The notes below the pieces were generated by a model that was not told the DNA's origin, made no database searches, and was given only the letters and a program-made list of their open reading frames with translations. Shown here piece after piece: positions 13,601 to 28,600 of a stretch of 64,000 nucleotides of DNA (positions are counted from its first letter, which is position 1; every line of letters begins with the position of its first letter). A program made the position numbers and the translations under genes. Source of the DNA: Owenia fusiformis (Eukaryota > Annelida > Polychaeta > Sabellida > Oweniidae); assembly GCA_903813345.2 (NCBI GenBank), contig CAIIXF020000009.1:29548740-29612739 (forward strand), written 5' to 3'.

Positions 13601-16600
13601 AGGAACGATTAATACAAGCATAAATGTGTAACAATTTATAATAAACTCTGGATTAACATATATTTGTGGAAAGATGCCTCACTAACGGGCATTTCAAGTC
13701 TCCGAAAGCAAGACTGCTGACAAATCCAGTTGGAGCATATATGAAGTTCTTAAAACTACTTCATATGCTGACCACCTCTATTATAGCTCAGGACATATCG
13801 TCCTAGTGAATTTTAAAAACCTGGTCTTCCAAAAAAGTCCTGGTGAATTTTAATGAGCCAAAAACCTGGTCCTCCAAAAAATACAGACTTGAGAGAGGAA
13901 TATTAAAATTGAATGAATGAATGGGCAGATCAGTATTGCTAACATACAGAGCCAGTAAAAGTGGAGCAAACAGTACATGTCAAATTCTCAAAGATGCACA
14001 TGAATGGCAAAAGCACGTATAGCAATATCTGGCAACAAAGTTTGATAATATGAACTCTCTTGGTTCACTCCAAGTTTTTTAGGCAAAATTTCATCCATTT
14101 ATGAATTCAATTATTCTGGTGTCTTTTTACGTCACAAGCTGCTCCATAAAACAAAACAAAGTTGTTAATACAAAAGCTGTTAGTACTAAAGCGCATCATC
14201 ATGAATGAATGTTGAATTACAAATAGTACTATAATTTCCAATACCTTCAAACCACCTAGTACAGTAAAACCTGTCTTAGTGAACACCTCTCTCTAGTGAA
14301 CACCTGTGTCTAGTGAACACCTCATCGCAGCACATACTCCACTGACTTCTCTATAACATCCCCTCTGTAGTGATCACCTTCCTACAGTGAACACATTTTT
14401 GTGGCTTTATAGATGTTCACTATACACAAGTTTTACTGTACATGATTCTATATTCAAAATGAGGTGAATAATATAGGCATTATCCCATAGTTACTGTGAT
14501 ATGCATATAATGAACTAAAAAAGTATTTTTGGAACCAGTGGAAAAATAGCATAGTTTTAGCAAGTTTTCACTAAACCACTGAATATGACATTTAAACCAT
14601 GAGATATCAATGCCATATACTATGGTTAACATATTTTTGCTAGTTGATTAAACACACCCTTCAACTATGGAATAAAAACAACATACTATGATGAACTCAT
14701 GATATGACTTTTATCCACTCATGGATATTGATACTGCACTCTCACACTGTGCTCACTTATGCAGAAACTATATCCATTCATGGATAAAAATCATATCATT
14801 CATAAATCATGCTCTATCTACCTGGTTGGATGCTGTTAAATGGTATACATGTCTGACCAATCAGATCATTCTTAGACATCACTTGGTTGTCCTTGACGAG
14901 GAAGCGGATGAGTGCAAGATCAGGACAATTTACATTGAAGTTGAACGATTCATTCCACATTGGGAGGAAGCCTAAAGTTAGATTTAAATGCAGTTTTTAT
15001 TAAAAATTAATAGAAAATTTCACATTTGATCACTTCAAAATTCCCTGATATTCAGAAAAAATAATAATGAATTCAAAATCTGCAGTATTTTTAATACAGA
15101 AATATATCTAGATAGTTTCATTTAAACTTAAGACATGTACATTACCATTATTGTCTACGATGGCTGTCTTTGCATTCTGTTTGTCCATTGGTACACCCTC
15201 TATTTCAATCTTCACATATGGGTCAATGATTTCATTCTTTCCTGCACCTTTAGGTTTAGGTAGCATATAACCACTAATAACCTGAAAACACAAACTCACA
15301 TTTAGATAAATCTGTGAGTAGCAAAGTACATAAAGCTAGCATCTAAAGTGTGAAGATATTACGTATTCTTGAAATTAATTATTTCCCATGTTCGGGTGAG
15401 AGGTAATGAAAATGTCTCTCCTTTTCATTGTCTCAATCCTGGTAGATCAAGAAAGAGGAATGAATCCAGATCAACCCAGAGGAACCAAATGGGAAGGATC
15501 AAACAAGATGGATCAACATAGGGATTCATTCCCGATCATACTTCTTCAGTGTATAATTCTTCAATAACCTTCCTCAATGACATTGCTTCTTAACATATAC
15601 ATTCCATCATTTCGTGGCCTGGTTAAACAAAGAAATAATTAATGTAAAATTTTATGGCCTTTAGTCAACCTAACCATAACTCTAGCTTTAAAGCTGTAAT
15701 TAGAGCTAATTGCTATACTATATAATATCTGGAGGATATCTCCTTCACATTATATCTACCACTGCTTAAGATGAATGGAAAATATATGGTAAAGGTTTCT
15801 AAATTATTTGGAGTGGTTGTTTTAATATGGATAAGTGTATCACTATGGAGATCATATAAAAACAATTACATCAGTAAACAACAATTGATGGAACAATTAA
15901 AAAGAAAGACCTCATTCATTTCAAACAAAGACAGGAATAAGATACATCTAAACCAACAAATAAACAGTAATAACCAAGATATAAACAGCACACAGAAACA
16001 AGAAACATTCCAGTATGTTTGTGACAAAACTGGTACTTTTAATGGCTATGAAAAAACTAACCGTGTTGAAGATTTGGTTATTTATAGTGAAATGCCGAAA
16101 TGTGGTAGTGGTACCTTAGTGGACATCTTCCAACAAACAGCCCGCCGGGCTACTAGGAAACATTTACCAACATACCACACAGGCTACACATACCCAGTAC
16201 CCCATGAAGAGCTCTACCAATGGAACAAAAGGTTAAATTATGCAAATGGAATATTTGAGGAAACACCACCCTATTTATTTTTAGGCCACCTACGATTTTT
16301 AGATTTTAAAGAGGTAGGGCATAAACAGCCAGTCTTCATAGATCTTGTGAGGGACCCAATAAACAGAACAATTTCTGCATACCATTATGGAAGAAAACCA
16401 CAATTCAATGAAAGAGCAAATATGACAAAAGCAGAAACTAAAATGTCTATGGATGAGTGTTTTGAACGTTTGCTGAATGAGACTGGTTGCGTTGGAGCAA
16501 GAGACCTGAATAAATGTTTGCATGGGAAGAAGTTGACAGCTTGTAAGTCCTCAGGAATCGTGGAGCGCATGACCACTTGGTTTTCTGGATATGGGTCGGA

Positions 16601-19600
16601 GGTGTCTGTCAACAAAGCAAAGTCTAATATAGACAAGTACTACCTCATAATAGGTAAACTGAATATGTATTGTTAAAGTTTACATTTGATCAAATACTGT
16701 CTGTCAAATGTTATAGATGAGGTCCGTGTAACTTTCTGGACATCCAGTTAACAACCATCTTAAACAATTCTATTTTTCGAAAAAAAAATCATATAATTAA
16801 ACCACTCCTTTGCTATTTCTATGTTGTGTTTTTGAAGATGTCATGTTACACCCAATAAAGTCCATAATGTAACTACTGTACAACAAAAAGCCATCTTGCA
16901 TTTCAGGAGTAACTGAATACTACACAGAGAGTCTAGTTGCATTTGGAACTCTCATACCCCCTGTCTTCAATATGAACCCAACCACACTGGTGGAGACTTA
17001 CAAGACTATCAGTAACAGGAATGTAGGGAGGAATGTGAAACAGCCAAGTGCAAAGACTAAAGCAATCTTGAGGAATATTCTGTCAGAGGAATATGAACTC
17101 TATCAGTTTATACTACAGAGGTTCTTGAAACAAATGAAATGTATGGAAATACCTCTCAGATCTGGGAAATGACACTGTCTCACTATAAGTTTTAATTTTA
17201 AAATACATATATACTGTAAATGAAAATTTCGTTCTTTTTAACTTGAGTTTATAGAATATGGGAAAATAATACACCATGTAGTAGGTTAAGTCATCAATTA
17301 ATCAAACTCTCCCAGGTAAACCACTGGATGATATCTGCCTTGCAAGTTGGATATCAAATTTATCTACTCTTGAATATCATTACGATATGCATTTTCATGT
17401 ATAACCCTTAACTCCTTGTTCTTAATTAGCAACTTAAAAATATATTAAGCATGTTTTATCGTTTCTGAAATGCAAGTTTATTTGTGACATTGAACTTACT
17501 GTGATCTGTATTTTGCGTTTCCATTCATCAGGAAATGGACCATTAGGGTTGAAGGATATACCGGATGGAAGTTTAGCAGTGAGTAGAAAATCTGGTTTTA
17601 GGATGTAACCACATCCTCCATTGTCGCGGAACTTTCCCATGTTAATCTGCATCGAGTCATCCGGGGTCTGGTAGTTTAAGGCAACTGGAACAAATAAATT
17701 ATCATTTCATTTTTAGCCACCAGGATCTCAATCAAATGGCCAAACATAAGATAATCTCTAAATAATTAGGTGGACCACAATGTTAAAAAACTGAAGTTGA
17801 ATGATTCTTGCCTCATTCAAAAAGACAGAATGAGATGTTTCACCTGGACATATCAAAACAAACTTTTAATTTTCTTCAAAATTGAACAATTTGTCATCCA
17901 GGGTCTGGTAGTTTAAGGCAATTAACTGGAACAAAGAAATCATCATTTCATTTTTAGCCACCAGGATCTCAATCAAATAGGCAAACATAAGATAATCTCT
18001 AAATAATTAGGTGGACCACAATGTTAAAAAACTGAAGTTGAATGATTCTTGCCTCATTCAAAAAATCCAATAATATTTCACCTGGTCATATCAAATTTTC
18101 TTCAAAATTGAACAATTTCAACCCAATCTCAAATATGTCTTTATACTGTAGTGAAACCTTCTTACCTATAGAACACCCTGTGTTCCACATTGGCACAGGG
18201 TCATAGTTGCTGGAGTCTGTTCTGAGACCAGAGGGGTATATCCTGCTGATCTGGAATGTATTGTGTCTCACATAAGCTGAGGGTTCATTGTCCACCAGGT
18301 CAAATGCTTTGTTTTCTGAGAAACTGGACATCTGGGCGGGGGTATCTGAAAATAGATGAACAAACATTGATATTATTGCTTTCCTATCTATAACAAACTT
18401 AAAGAAACCTATTTTCTCCAAGTGTGTACTTAGATTATTTAAAGGCCCCATGTAAGGTTTTAACGATATATACTTTATCTTTTTGTTGACTTACCTAACA
18501 TTATTAAACAAGGCATTAACATGACAAAATGTCACCACCTAGTTGCTCACAATATTGTGAATCTTTTTTGACCTTGAGAAGGTCATTAAAGGTCAACATC
18601 TCAAATCTATACTCAGATTTGAAGTTTCAAGAATGTGTATACAATTTTTTTTTAAAAATTGGTCAATTTGAAGCAAGTTGAAAGAATACTCTTTTGACCT
18701 TTTTTAGCCTTTTTTGACCTTGAGAAGGTCATTGAAGGTCAAATCTTAAATCTTAAGTCAGATTTGAACTTTAAAAGTAAAGTCAGTCTAAACAGTATTT
18801 GTTAAGTTATTGGAAGTTGTAAGAATTTGTTAGTTGCCGATCGCCATCCGCCAACCACCAATCGCTATCTGCCGTCACAAAAAATGGAGATCATAACAAT
18901 ATGTCACCACTTTTTGGTGGTGACATAATAAAAAATGAGACATGTGAAAGTTTTTTTTTTAATTTTGAATGACCTTTTGTTCCATTTGACTTTCGTAATT
19001 TTACTCTCTTTACTATACATATAATACTTCTAGATTTTCATCTTGTATTATACTCTTATTTGATTCATTCTCAATTTTACAGCACTGTTTCAAGTTAAAC
19101 AAATGATTCTGCATTATGACTTAATAGCCCTCATACATACAGGTTCTAACATGAGAACCTTTGCAATATTTTCCATTCTTGATGATGAGCTTTGATAATT
19201 ATTTAGTAGCAATTCCCACCAAAGAAAACATATTTGATCAAATCACTCATTTTATACATTTCTGATTGAAATAACTAGGCAGTGTCTCCTTTCGGCAAAA
19301 AACTACATTTTGTTACACATATAATGAAAGATGGCAGCATCTTTTAAGGGGGAAAGATGGCTGAATTTGAGTTAGTTAGACGAAAGTCTCGACCCCTGTG
19401 TTCAGGTATCGAACAAATATTAAGTGTTAATGCATTCCTATTTTTATTTTCATGTGAGTCTGATTACATATTTCTTTGTTACGTTAATTCAATAAAAAAG
19501 TTACTTCCACAAAAGGCTAAAACCTTTTATATACAAATACCCTGCTACTAGCTGATATCAGTCTGTGTTTTCATTAATCAGATTTCAGATTTTATAGACA

Positions 19601-22600
19601 TGGTAACATCATTCAACAATATTAAACTGACATGTAAATTCTTTACTAAGAAACCCAAGTTATAAGACATGGTAATAAAATGTTATATACAGGGTGTTTC
19701 ATACGTGTTACGTGCCAGTTGCCACCCTATCAATAAGATACAATGTATCAAAGTATGCAGGTACATGTATAGGGTATTTATAGGAATTTTATAAGCCTTT
19801 TGGACCCATTCTAGTGATCTGCTCACTTTGTCTGCTCCCCATTTTTAATGATAAAGGTGGTATATAAGCCACTGCTAGAATCCAGTCTATATATTTTTGT
19901 ACATAACTGTACACAAATGTGAACTGACCTCTGCCATGATGACAATTGCTAGAAATACCAAAAATTTGTCCTTTAAATTACCCTCAAAATGACCAGAAAT
20001 TGCCCTCTAAATGACTCATACCCACATACTTTGATTCATTGTATCTTTTTCCAAAGACAGATACATGTCTAGCATGCTTGCCAAATACATTAAAACTTCT
20101 TAAAGTGTCACCAATTCATTGTATGTTTGTCAATATAATGGATGGTTGCAGGTCATAAATTGCAAAAACATGTTGGTTGCAGCGAGGTCACAGGTTTTAA
20201 AATATGTTTTTATGATTTGAATGGTTCAGTAATATCAAACCTAAAACATTAGTTTCCACTAGGTCAAAGCAGGCACATACAAGGAGCATGGATTTAATAA
20301 AAAAAATTCTTGTGATGATAGTTTGGTTGAAGTTTACATATAGCAGCCGTATCCTTCTTGCACCATCTGATGTAGGCTATACAAGTCGAACAAGAAATAT
20401 TTTACGAACTGGGCGCATGTTCTTACAGGCCGGCTATAAAGTGACAGTAATGTTTTCAGACAGAATGGAAAAACAACCTCTGTTTATAGAAGCAGAAGGT
20501 TTGGACTTTGATGGAGAGTTCATGGTTTTGCGCTATAAGATGCCAGTGTTTGATCTTACTTCAGTTGAATCAACAGCAAATCAAAAGTGGATTGATTCTA
20601 TGATCTATCAACCATATGCTACACTTTTACAGATTGTAAGTCCAGTATGGGAAGAGAATTTGCGACATGCATTGGCAGATAAAGACATTTGGACCAAGAT
20701 AGCATCATCAAAATTTGATTTAATCTTTGCAGATGAAGTAGTATTTTTCTCTAGAGTCGTTTCTTCATATTTTGACATACCACTTATTTTGTACAATAAC
20801 TGGGGCCCCATGTCATGTGATGCCAACTTCATAACAAGATCTAGTTTGGCATATGTTCATTCTTTTGTTCCCCCAACATACAGCGATGAAATGACATTTA
20901 CAGAACGGTTCATGAATGTTTTGGAATATTGGCATATCAAATGGATATGGCATGGCATCTATATCAAGTTTAACTCTATCTGCCAAGAACATGGATATGG
21001 TGATGCATGTGATAACATACAAGATGCATACAAAACTATATCCTTATACTTAATGACAAGAACGGATGCAGTCCATTATCCCGCCCCATATATGCCACAT
21101 GTCATATCGACTGAAGGATTTTTCTTGGATTCCAAAATCAAACCTTTGGATTCAGCATATACTGACATTATACAAAAAGCGGGAAAGAATGGCATAATTG
21201 TTGTAAGTTTTGGATCCATGCTTCGTAGTTTAGATGACAAAATGAGTGAAGATTTTGCAAAGGCCTTTGCAGCAATGCCTCAGACAGTTATATGGAGCTA
21301 TGAGGGTCCAACGCCTAAAGGACTTGGAAACAATACCATCGTGAATAAATGGATACCTCAAGAGAGTCTGATGGTGCACCCTTCTACAAAATTATTTGTG
21401 ACCCATTGCGGAGTTTCTGCCACATTCCAAGCGCTTCACTATGCATTGCCAACTGTCGGAGTGCCATTCTTTTGGGACCAGCCATTTTATTGCCACAAGC
21501 TGACTCACAGATTGAAGTCTGGGAAAACAGTTTTGTTGACAGAAATGACAAGCGAAGGCCTGAAGAACGCTATGGAAGAGGTTATAAGTAACAGAGTCTA
21601 TAAAGACAATGCAAATAAAGCTGCTGATATCTACCATAGTCAACCGATTGATCCAAAGAAAAAGCTGATGTACTGGGTTGAGTATGTGATTAGACATAAA
21701 GGGGCAAAGCATTTGAGATCTAAGGGCGAAAATGAACTTAATATTTTCCAGTACTTTCTGCTTGATATCATTGCATTGGTAATCTGCACTTTGGTGGTGT
21801 TTGGCTTGTTAACAGTGTTTGTTATCAAATATATTGTACGATGTGCCTTTCACTTTAGAGACAAAAGAAAAAGGGACTAGAATATTGTCATTTGTTATGC
21901 CTATCTAACAAGTATGTGCGAAATTAGTTCAAATGCGCCATTCTCTGTTTTAATAGACCCAAAGCAAATTTTTTTAAAAATCGATCAATCTAATTCTATA
22001 CTCTGTTACTTTTGTGAAAAAATGTTTCAGAAAAAAATAATTCTTCATGGAAAATTAGTCCATGGTTTTATTCAAGTGGAGGCTATTCATTTCTTTATGT
22101 CTATTTGTCTAGTAGCCATTGGATAATCTTATAGACCCATATGTACCTTGATGCTAAACCTACAGCACTGTATTTAGAAGCTTCAAGTCCAATGTCATTA
22201 ATTAAGTTGCCAAAATTTGTCACTTGCATGTGTTTCTCCATTTAGACTTTCTATTTGATCTGATGTAAATTTTGCTTTGGTTTCTAAAATAAGGTTCTTG
22301 ACAGCTTCAGTCTGATTCTTATATGCTGTATAATGTTCAGGAAGATTGCTTTTCTTGAATTTAACATAGAGTTTTTTCTGAATCGCATGAGATATACTCT
22401 CATTGAACCAAGGTCTATCATTCGCTTTAATTCTTTTCATTTTGTGAGGGATATGCTTTTTAAAGATGGTAAGAATTGTATCAGTAAATTGATCATTTAA
22501 AGTGTTCATATCATGGTATTGAGTAAAAAAATTAGCCCAGTTTATTTTTTCAATTTCAAGGTTCAAGGCATCTTTATTTGCAGTATCATATTTCCAAATA

Positions 22601-25600
22601 AGTTTAAATTGATCTTCCTCTCTATTTAATAGTACATCGAGTTGAGTAAAAATTGAACAATGGTCTGATGAGCCTATAGGTTCGATTACAGTAGAAGAAT
22701 TTATAAGACCTGGGACATACATTTGATATCAGTCTGTGTTTTCATTAATCAGATATTTCAGATTTTATAGTACATGGTAACATCATTAACAATATTAAAC
22801 TGACATGAACATTCTTTACTAAGAAACCCAAGTTATAAGACATGGTAATAAAATGTTATATACAGGGTGTTTCATATGTATGCATCTGTACCCCCTCTAA
22901 ACTCATACATGTTGCATTGCCACCCTATCAAAAAGATACAATGTATCAAAGTATACCCGGCAAAGTATGCAGGCACATGTATAGGGTATTTATAGGCATT
23001 TTATAAGCTTTTTGGACCAGTTCCAGTGATCTGTTCACTTTGTCTGCTCCCCATTTTAATGATAAAGGTGGTACCATGCTCCTTGGCCTCCTTATAAGCC
23101 ACTGCTAGAATCCAGTCTATATTATACAAATAGTGACTGCCATTGAGGGCAATAGTGTAAATTATTTCCCCGAGGGAATATCCTCTACAATGTACTATTC
23201 CCGAAGCCGCAGGCTGAGGGAATAGTACATTGTAGAGGATATTCCCAAGGGGAAATCATTTACACTATTGCTCGAAATTAGGCAGTCACTATTTGTTTTA
23301 TTATATACCCTATACTGACTCTTGTCCGGTTTCCTCTGCGAAGGCCAAAACGGCTTAGGAAGCCCCCTCCCCGGGTCCATTGTTAGCATTATAAGCTGTG
23401 ACGTCATCAGATGCTCAACAGAAATTTTTGCCTCTGAGACTCTCACTTGACAAATTCAATCGCGTTTAACACGCGGAATAGATTATCATAACACTTGAAA
23501 TTACACAGACGTATTGAGCTTAGGGAACTTTATACACGTTGCTTATATTGTATCGTTCACGCACGTCTGTCATGGTGAACGAAGTTGATTTGTGTTTGTG
23601 CTCATCCTCCATTTTTCTGTTTTTCGTCTGCACAGTGATGATGCGCAGACGTTTCCAAGGGTAATAGAACTTGCAATTGTGACGTCAGTGGGCAATAGTT
23701 CAAATGTATATTCCCGCTGACGTCACAATTGAGGGAATATAACTTTCCGAGGGAAATAGTAAATCTATTTCGGAACACGTGACTAGGTATTGACCAATCA
23801 GGATTAGTGTTACATATTGGGTATATAATAAATCTTTGTATTACATACCTAGCGAAGCATTTGTATGCAAGTCAATGGGAAAGTTAGCGAGCTATATCCA
23901 CCGATATTGCCCGATTACCCCGATATAGCCCGCTTACCTCGTTTTGATATTAGATTTCTTTAATAACCATGATAATATCATGACGTCACATCATTGATAC
24001 AAAGTAACCATGGGAACAAAGGCATGTTATACATCAGTTATGTCACTATGACGTGAAATATGCCTTCGTTCTTGCCCAAATATAGAGCCTCCCAAGGTCG
24101 GCCTATATTGGGAGAACTCAGGCATATTTCACGTCATAGTGACATAACCTCTAAGTACATAACTGTACACACATGTGAACTGACCTCTGTCATCATGACA
24201 ATTGCTAGAAATCTGCAATACCAATACTAAATTTGTCCTTTAAATTACCCTCAAAATGACCAAAAATTGCCCTCTAAATGACTGATACCCACATATACTT
24301 GTATTAGTACTTTGATTCATTGTATCTTTTTCCAAACACAGATACATGTCTAGCATGCTTGGCATATACATTAAAACTTCTTAAAGTGTCACCAATTCAT
24401 TGTACGGTATGTTTGTCAGTATGATGGTTGTGGGTCATAAATTGCAAATACATGTTGTTTGCAGGTCACAGATTTTAAAATATGTTTTTTATGATTTAAA
24501 TGATTCAGTAATATCAAACCTATCCTATTAGTTTCCACTAGGTCAAAGCAGGCACATACAAAGAGCATGGATTTAATAAAAAAAATTCTTGTGATGATAG
24601 TTTGGTTGAAGTTTACATATTGCAGCCGTATCCTTCTTGCACCATATGATATAGGCTATACAAGTCGAACAAGAAATATTTTACGAATTGGGCGAATGTT
24701 CTTGCAGGCTGGCCATAAAGTGACAGTAATGTTTTCAGACAGAATGGAAAAACAACCTCTGTTTATAGAAGCAGAAGGTTCGGACTTTGATAGAGAGTTC
24801 ATGGTTTTGCGCTATAAGATGCCAGTGTTTGATCCTACTTCAGTAGAATCAACAGCAAATCAAAAGTGGCTTGACTCTATGATCTATCAACCATATGCTA
24901 CACTTTTACAGATTGTACGTCCAGTATGGGAAGAGAATTTGCGACATGCATTGGCAGATAAAGACATTTGGACCAAGATAGCATCATCAAAATTTGATTT
25001 AATCTTTGCAGATGAAGTAGCATTTTTCTCTAGAGTCGTTTCTTCATATTTTGACATACCACTTATTTTGTACAATAACTGGGGCCCCATGTCATGTGAT
25101 GCCAACTTCATAACAAGATCTAGTTTGGCATATGTTCATTCTTTTGTTCCCCCAACATTCATTCATTCATTTCGTCCCCGTCAAGTGTGACGATGGGTGG
25201 CTCTTTGAGACCGTCTCTGTTGAAGCAGTTCTTCAGAGAATGCTTTTCCTTTGTGGATTTGGCTTCGGAAGAGTTCTCTGGCTTGTGAGGCTGTGTGCCA
25301 GTCATCCGCCATATGGAACCGGGCTAGGTCTTCCTTCACGGCGTCCTTCCATCGTTTCTTTGGCCTTCCTCTTTTCCTGGTACCATGATGTAGCTCACTG
25401 TACAGCATTTGCTTGGGGATCCTGGTATCATCCATCCGACTTACATGGCCAAGCCATCGAAGCCTAGTTGCCCTGATGTTAGTTTCGACAGTGAGAAGCT
25501 TTGCCTTTTCTAACATCTGTTTGGCTTGTTAACAGTGTTTGTTATCAAATATATTGTACGATGTGCCTTTCACTTTAAAGACAAAAGAAAAAGGGACTAG

Positions 25601-28600
25601 AATATTGTCATCTGTTATGCCTATCTAAGTATGTGCGAAATTAGTTCAAATGCACCATTCTCTGTTTTAATAAAGACCCAAAGCAAATTTTTTAAAAAAT
25701 CGATTAAACTTATATTATACTCTGTTACTTTTGTGAAAAAAGGTTTCAGAAAAAAATAATTCTTAATGGAAAATTAGTCCATGGTTTTATTCAAGTGTAG
25801 GCTATTCATTTCTTTATGTCTATTTGTCTGGTAGCCATTGGATAATCTTATGGACCCATATGTACCTTGATTCTAAACCTAAAACTATATTTAGAAGCTT
25901 CAAGTCCAATGTCATAATACACGTAAACTTTGCCTTACAGCTGGTGCTTATTAATTTACATGATTTAGCTTGGTCCTCAGTTTAAACTAACCAACCAAAC
26001 AGGCTAACAAGTTCTTTAGAATTCACCTCTTTTTATAAAATGTCAAAAATATGTAAGACCGAAAGCATATTCTCAATTTCAATATGTTGGAATCTTTTGA
26101 AAATCATTGTTCCGGAATGTCAAACACAACATTAATATGTCATAGAACTAATGGAATAAACTTATTGTAACTTTTAAAACAAATTGAAAACTGTACAAGT
26201 CAAGTAATCCAATTAGTCTAGAGGGCATAATGATCAGTATAGAGTGCCGGAACCATAATATGGGTATGATGTTAAACAAATAAAATAGGTTCCCTATCTC
26301 CAGGATGAGTTCACTAATCTTTACTTTAAATTCTATATACAAAAACATGTTCTAGTAGGCACGCTGCTTGACAAGGGCATCGTGATCATTAACAATATTA
26401 AACTGACATGAACATTCTTGACTGAGAAACCCAAGTTATAAGACATGGTAATAAAATGTTATATACAAGGTGTTTCATATGTATGCACCCGTACCCCCTC
26501 TAAACTCATACATGTAGCATTGCCACCCTATCAAAAAGATGCAATGTATCAAAGTATGCAGGTACATGTATAGGGTATTTATAGGAATTCTATAAGCCTT
26601 TTGGACCCATTCTAGTGATCTGTTCACTTTGTCTGCTCCCCATTTTTAATGATAAAGGTGGTATATAAGCCACTGCTAGAATCCAGTCTATATATTTTTG
26701 TACATAACTGTACACAAATGTGAACTGACCTCTGCCATGATGACAATTGCTAGAAATACCAAAAATTTGTCCTAAATTACCCTAAAAATTATCAGAAATT
26801 GCCCTCTAAATGACTCATACCCACATACTTTGATTCATTGTATCTTTTTCCAAAGACAGATACATGTCTAGCATGCTTGCCATATACATTAAAACTTCTG
26901 AAAGTGTCACCAATTTATTGTATGTTTGTCAATATAATGGTTGCGGGTCATAAATTGCAAATACATGTTGGTTGCAGCAAGGTCACGGGTTTTAAAATAT
27001 GTTTTTATGATTTGAATGGTTCAGTAATATCAAACCTATCCCATTAGTTTCCACTAGGTCAAAGCAGGCACATACAAGGAGCATGGATTTAATAAAAAAA
27101 ATTCTTGTGATGATAGTTTGGTTGAAGTTTACATATAGCAGCCGTATCCTTCTTGCACCATCTGATGTAGGCTATACAAGTCGAACAAGAAATATTTTAC
27201 GAACTGGGCGCATGTTCTTACAGGCCAGCCATAAAGTGACAGTAATGTTTTCAGACAGAATGGAAAAACAACCTCTGTTTATAGAAGCAGAAGGTTTGGA
27301 CTTTGATAGAGAGTTCATGGTTTTGCGCTATAAGATGCCAGTGTTTGATCTTACTTCAGTTGAATCATCAGCAAATCAAAAGTGGATTGATTCTATGATC
27401 TATCAACCATATGCTACACTTTTACAGATTGTAAGTCCAGTATGGGAAGAGAATTTGCGACATGCATTGGCAGATAAAGACATTTGGACCAAGATAGCAT
27501 CATCAAAATTTGATTTAATCTTTGCAGATGAAGTAGTATTTTTCTCTAGAGTCGTTTCTTCATATTTTGACATACCACTTATTTTGTACAATAACTGGGG
27601 CCCCATGTCATGTGATGCCAACTTCATAACAAGATCTAGTTTGGCATATGTTCATTCTTTTGTTCCCCCAACATACAGCGATGAAATGACATTTACAGAA
27701 CGGTTCATGAATGTTTTGGAATATTGGCATATCAAATGGATATGGCATGGCATCTATATCAAGTTTAACTCTATCTGCCAAGAACATGGATATGGTGATG
27801 CATGTGATAACATACAAGATGCATACAAAACTATATCCTTATACTTAATGACAAGAACGGATGCAGTCCATTATCCCGCCCCATATATGCCACATGTCAT
27901 ATCGACTGAAGGATTTTTCTTGGATTCCAAAATCAAACCTTTGGATTCAGCATATACTGACATTATACAGAAAGCGGGAAAGAATGGCATAATTGTTGTA
28001 AGTTTTGGATCCATGCTTCGTAGTTTAGATGACAAAATGAGAGAAGATTTTGCAAAAGCCTTTGCAGCAATGCCCCAGACAGTTATATGGAGCTATGAGG
28101 GTCCAGCCCCTAAAGGACTTGGAAACAATACCATCGTGAATAAATGGATACCTCAAGAGAGTCTGTTGGCGCATCCTTCTACAAAATTATTTGTGACCCA
28201 TTGCGGAGTTTCTGCCACATTCCAAGCGCTTCACTATGCATTGCCAACTGTCGGAGTGCCATTCTTTTGGAACCAGCCATTTTACTGCCACAAGCTGACT
28301 CACAGATTGAAGTCTGGGAAAACAGTTTTGTTGACAGAAATGACAAGCGAAGGCCTGAAGAACGCTATGGAAGAGGTTATATTTTTTTTTTTTTTATTTA
28401 TTTATTTATTAGGATAAAACGCTTTTACAACAGCGGCACTACTAAAATTTAGTGTGCATCCAAAGAGACTAAAATACATACATACAATAGGTTAAAATCA
28501 TTAAAAATACATTTCCTTTAAAAATTCGTAAACACATTTCTCAAATTTATTTATTTGGTCCTGCCCCCATGTGCCTATGTAAAGTGAATCACCGATAATC

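Larger units (their letters stand above)
7622..14821. other. PLC intron 17 (7.2 kb), repeats only
   Basis: No further exon recognised. Contents: a MITE at 7690-7920, a tandem-like run of caattgtacatac variants at about 7930-8160, a G run at 8981, the mariner-type element at 9649-10613, a small MITE at 10815-10950, C runs at 12620-12650, and a MITE at 14260-14440. The rest is AT-rich unique sequence. Confidence 0.65.
22724..26385 (+). repeat. UGT duplication unit 2
   Basis: Second copy of the UGT unit, with two changes: a compound foldback insertion at 23120-24148 upstream of the gene, and a LINE fragment that replaces the middle of the coding region. The 3' flank from 25598 matches the flanks of units 1 and 3. 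Confidence 0.85.

Noticed and set aside
14721..14975. Plus-strand ORF of 84 codons
   Set aside because: Shadow of PLC exon 17 on the opposite strand.
15771..16676. Sulfotransferase as a single-exon gene ending IIGKLNMYC
   Set aside because: The family block GVTE is restored by splicing 16653 to 16907 with good borders; the run-on end is intron.
19689..19710. acagggtgtttcat upstream of each UGT as a transposon end
   Set aside because: No matching inverted end was found before the gene; it is part of the duplicated unit.
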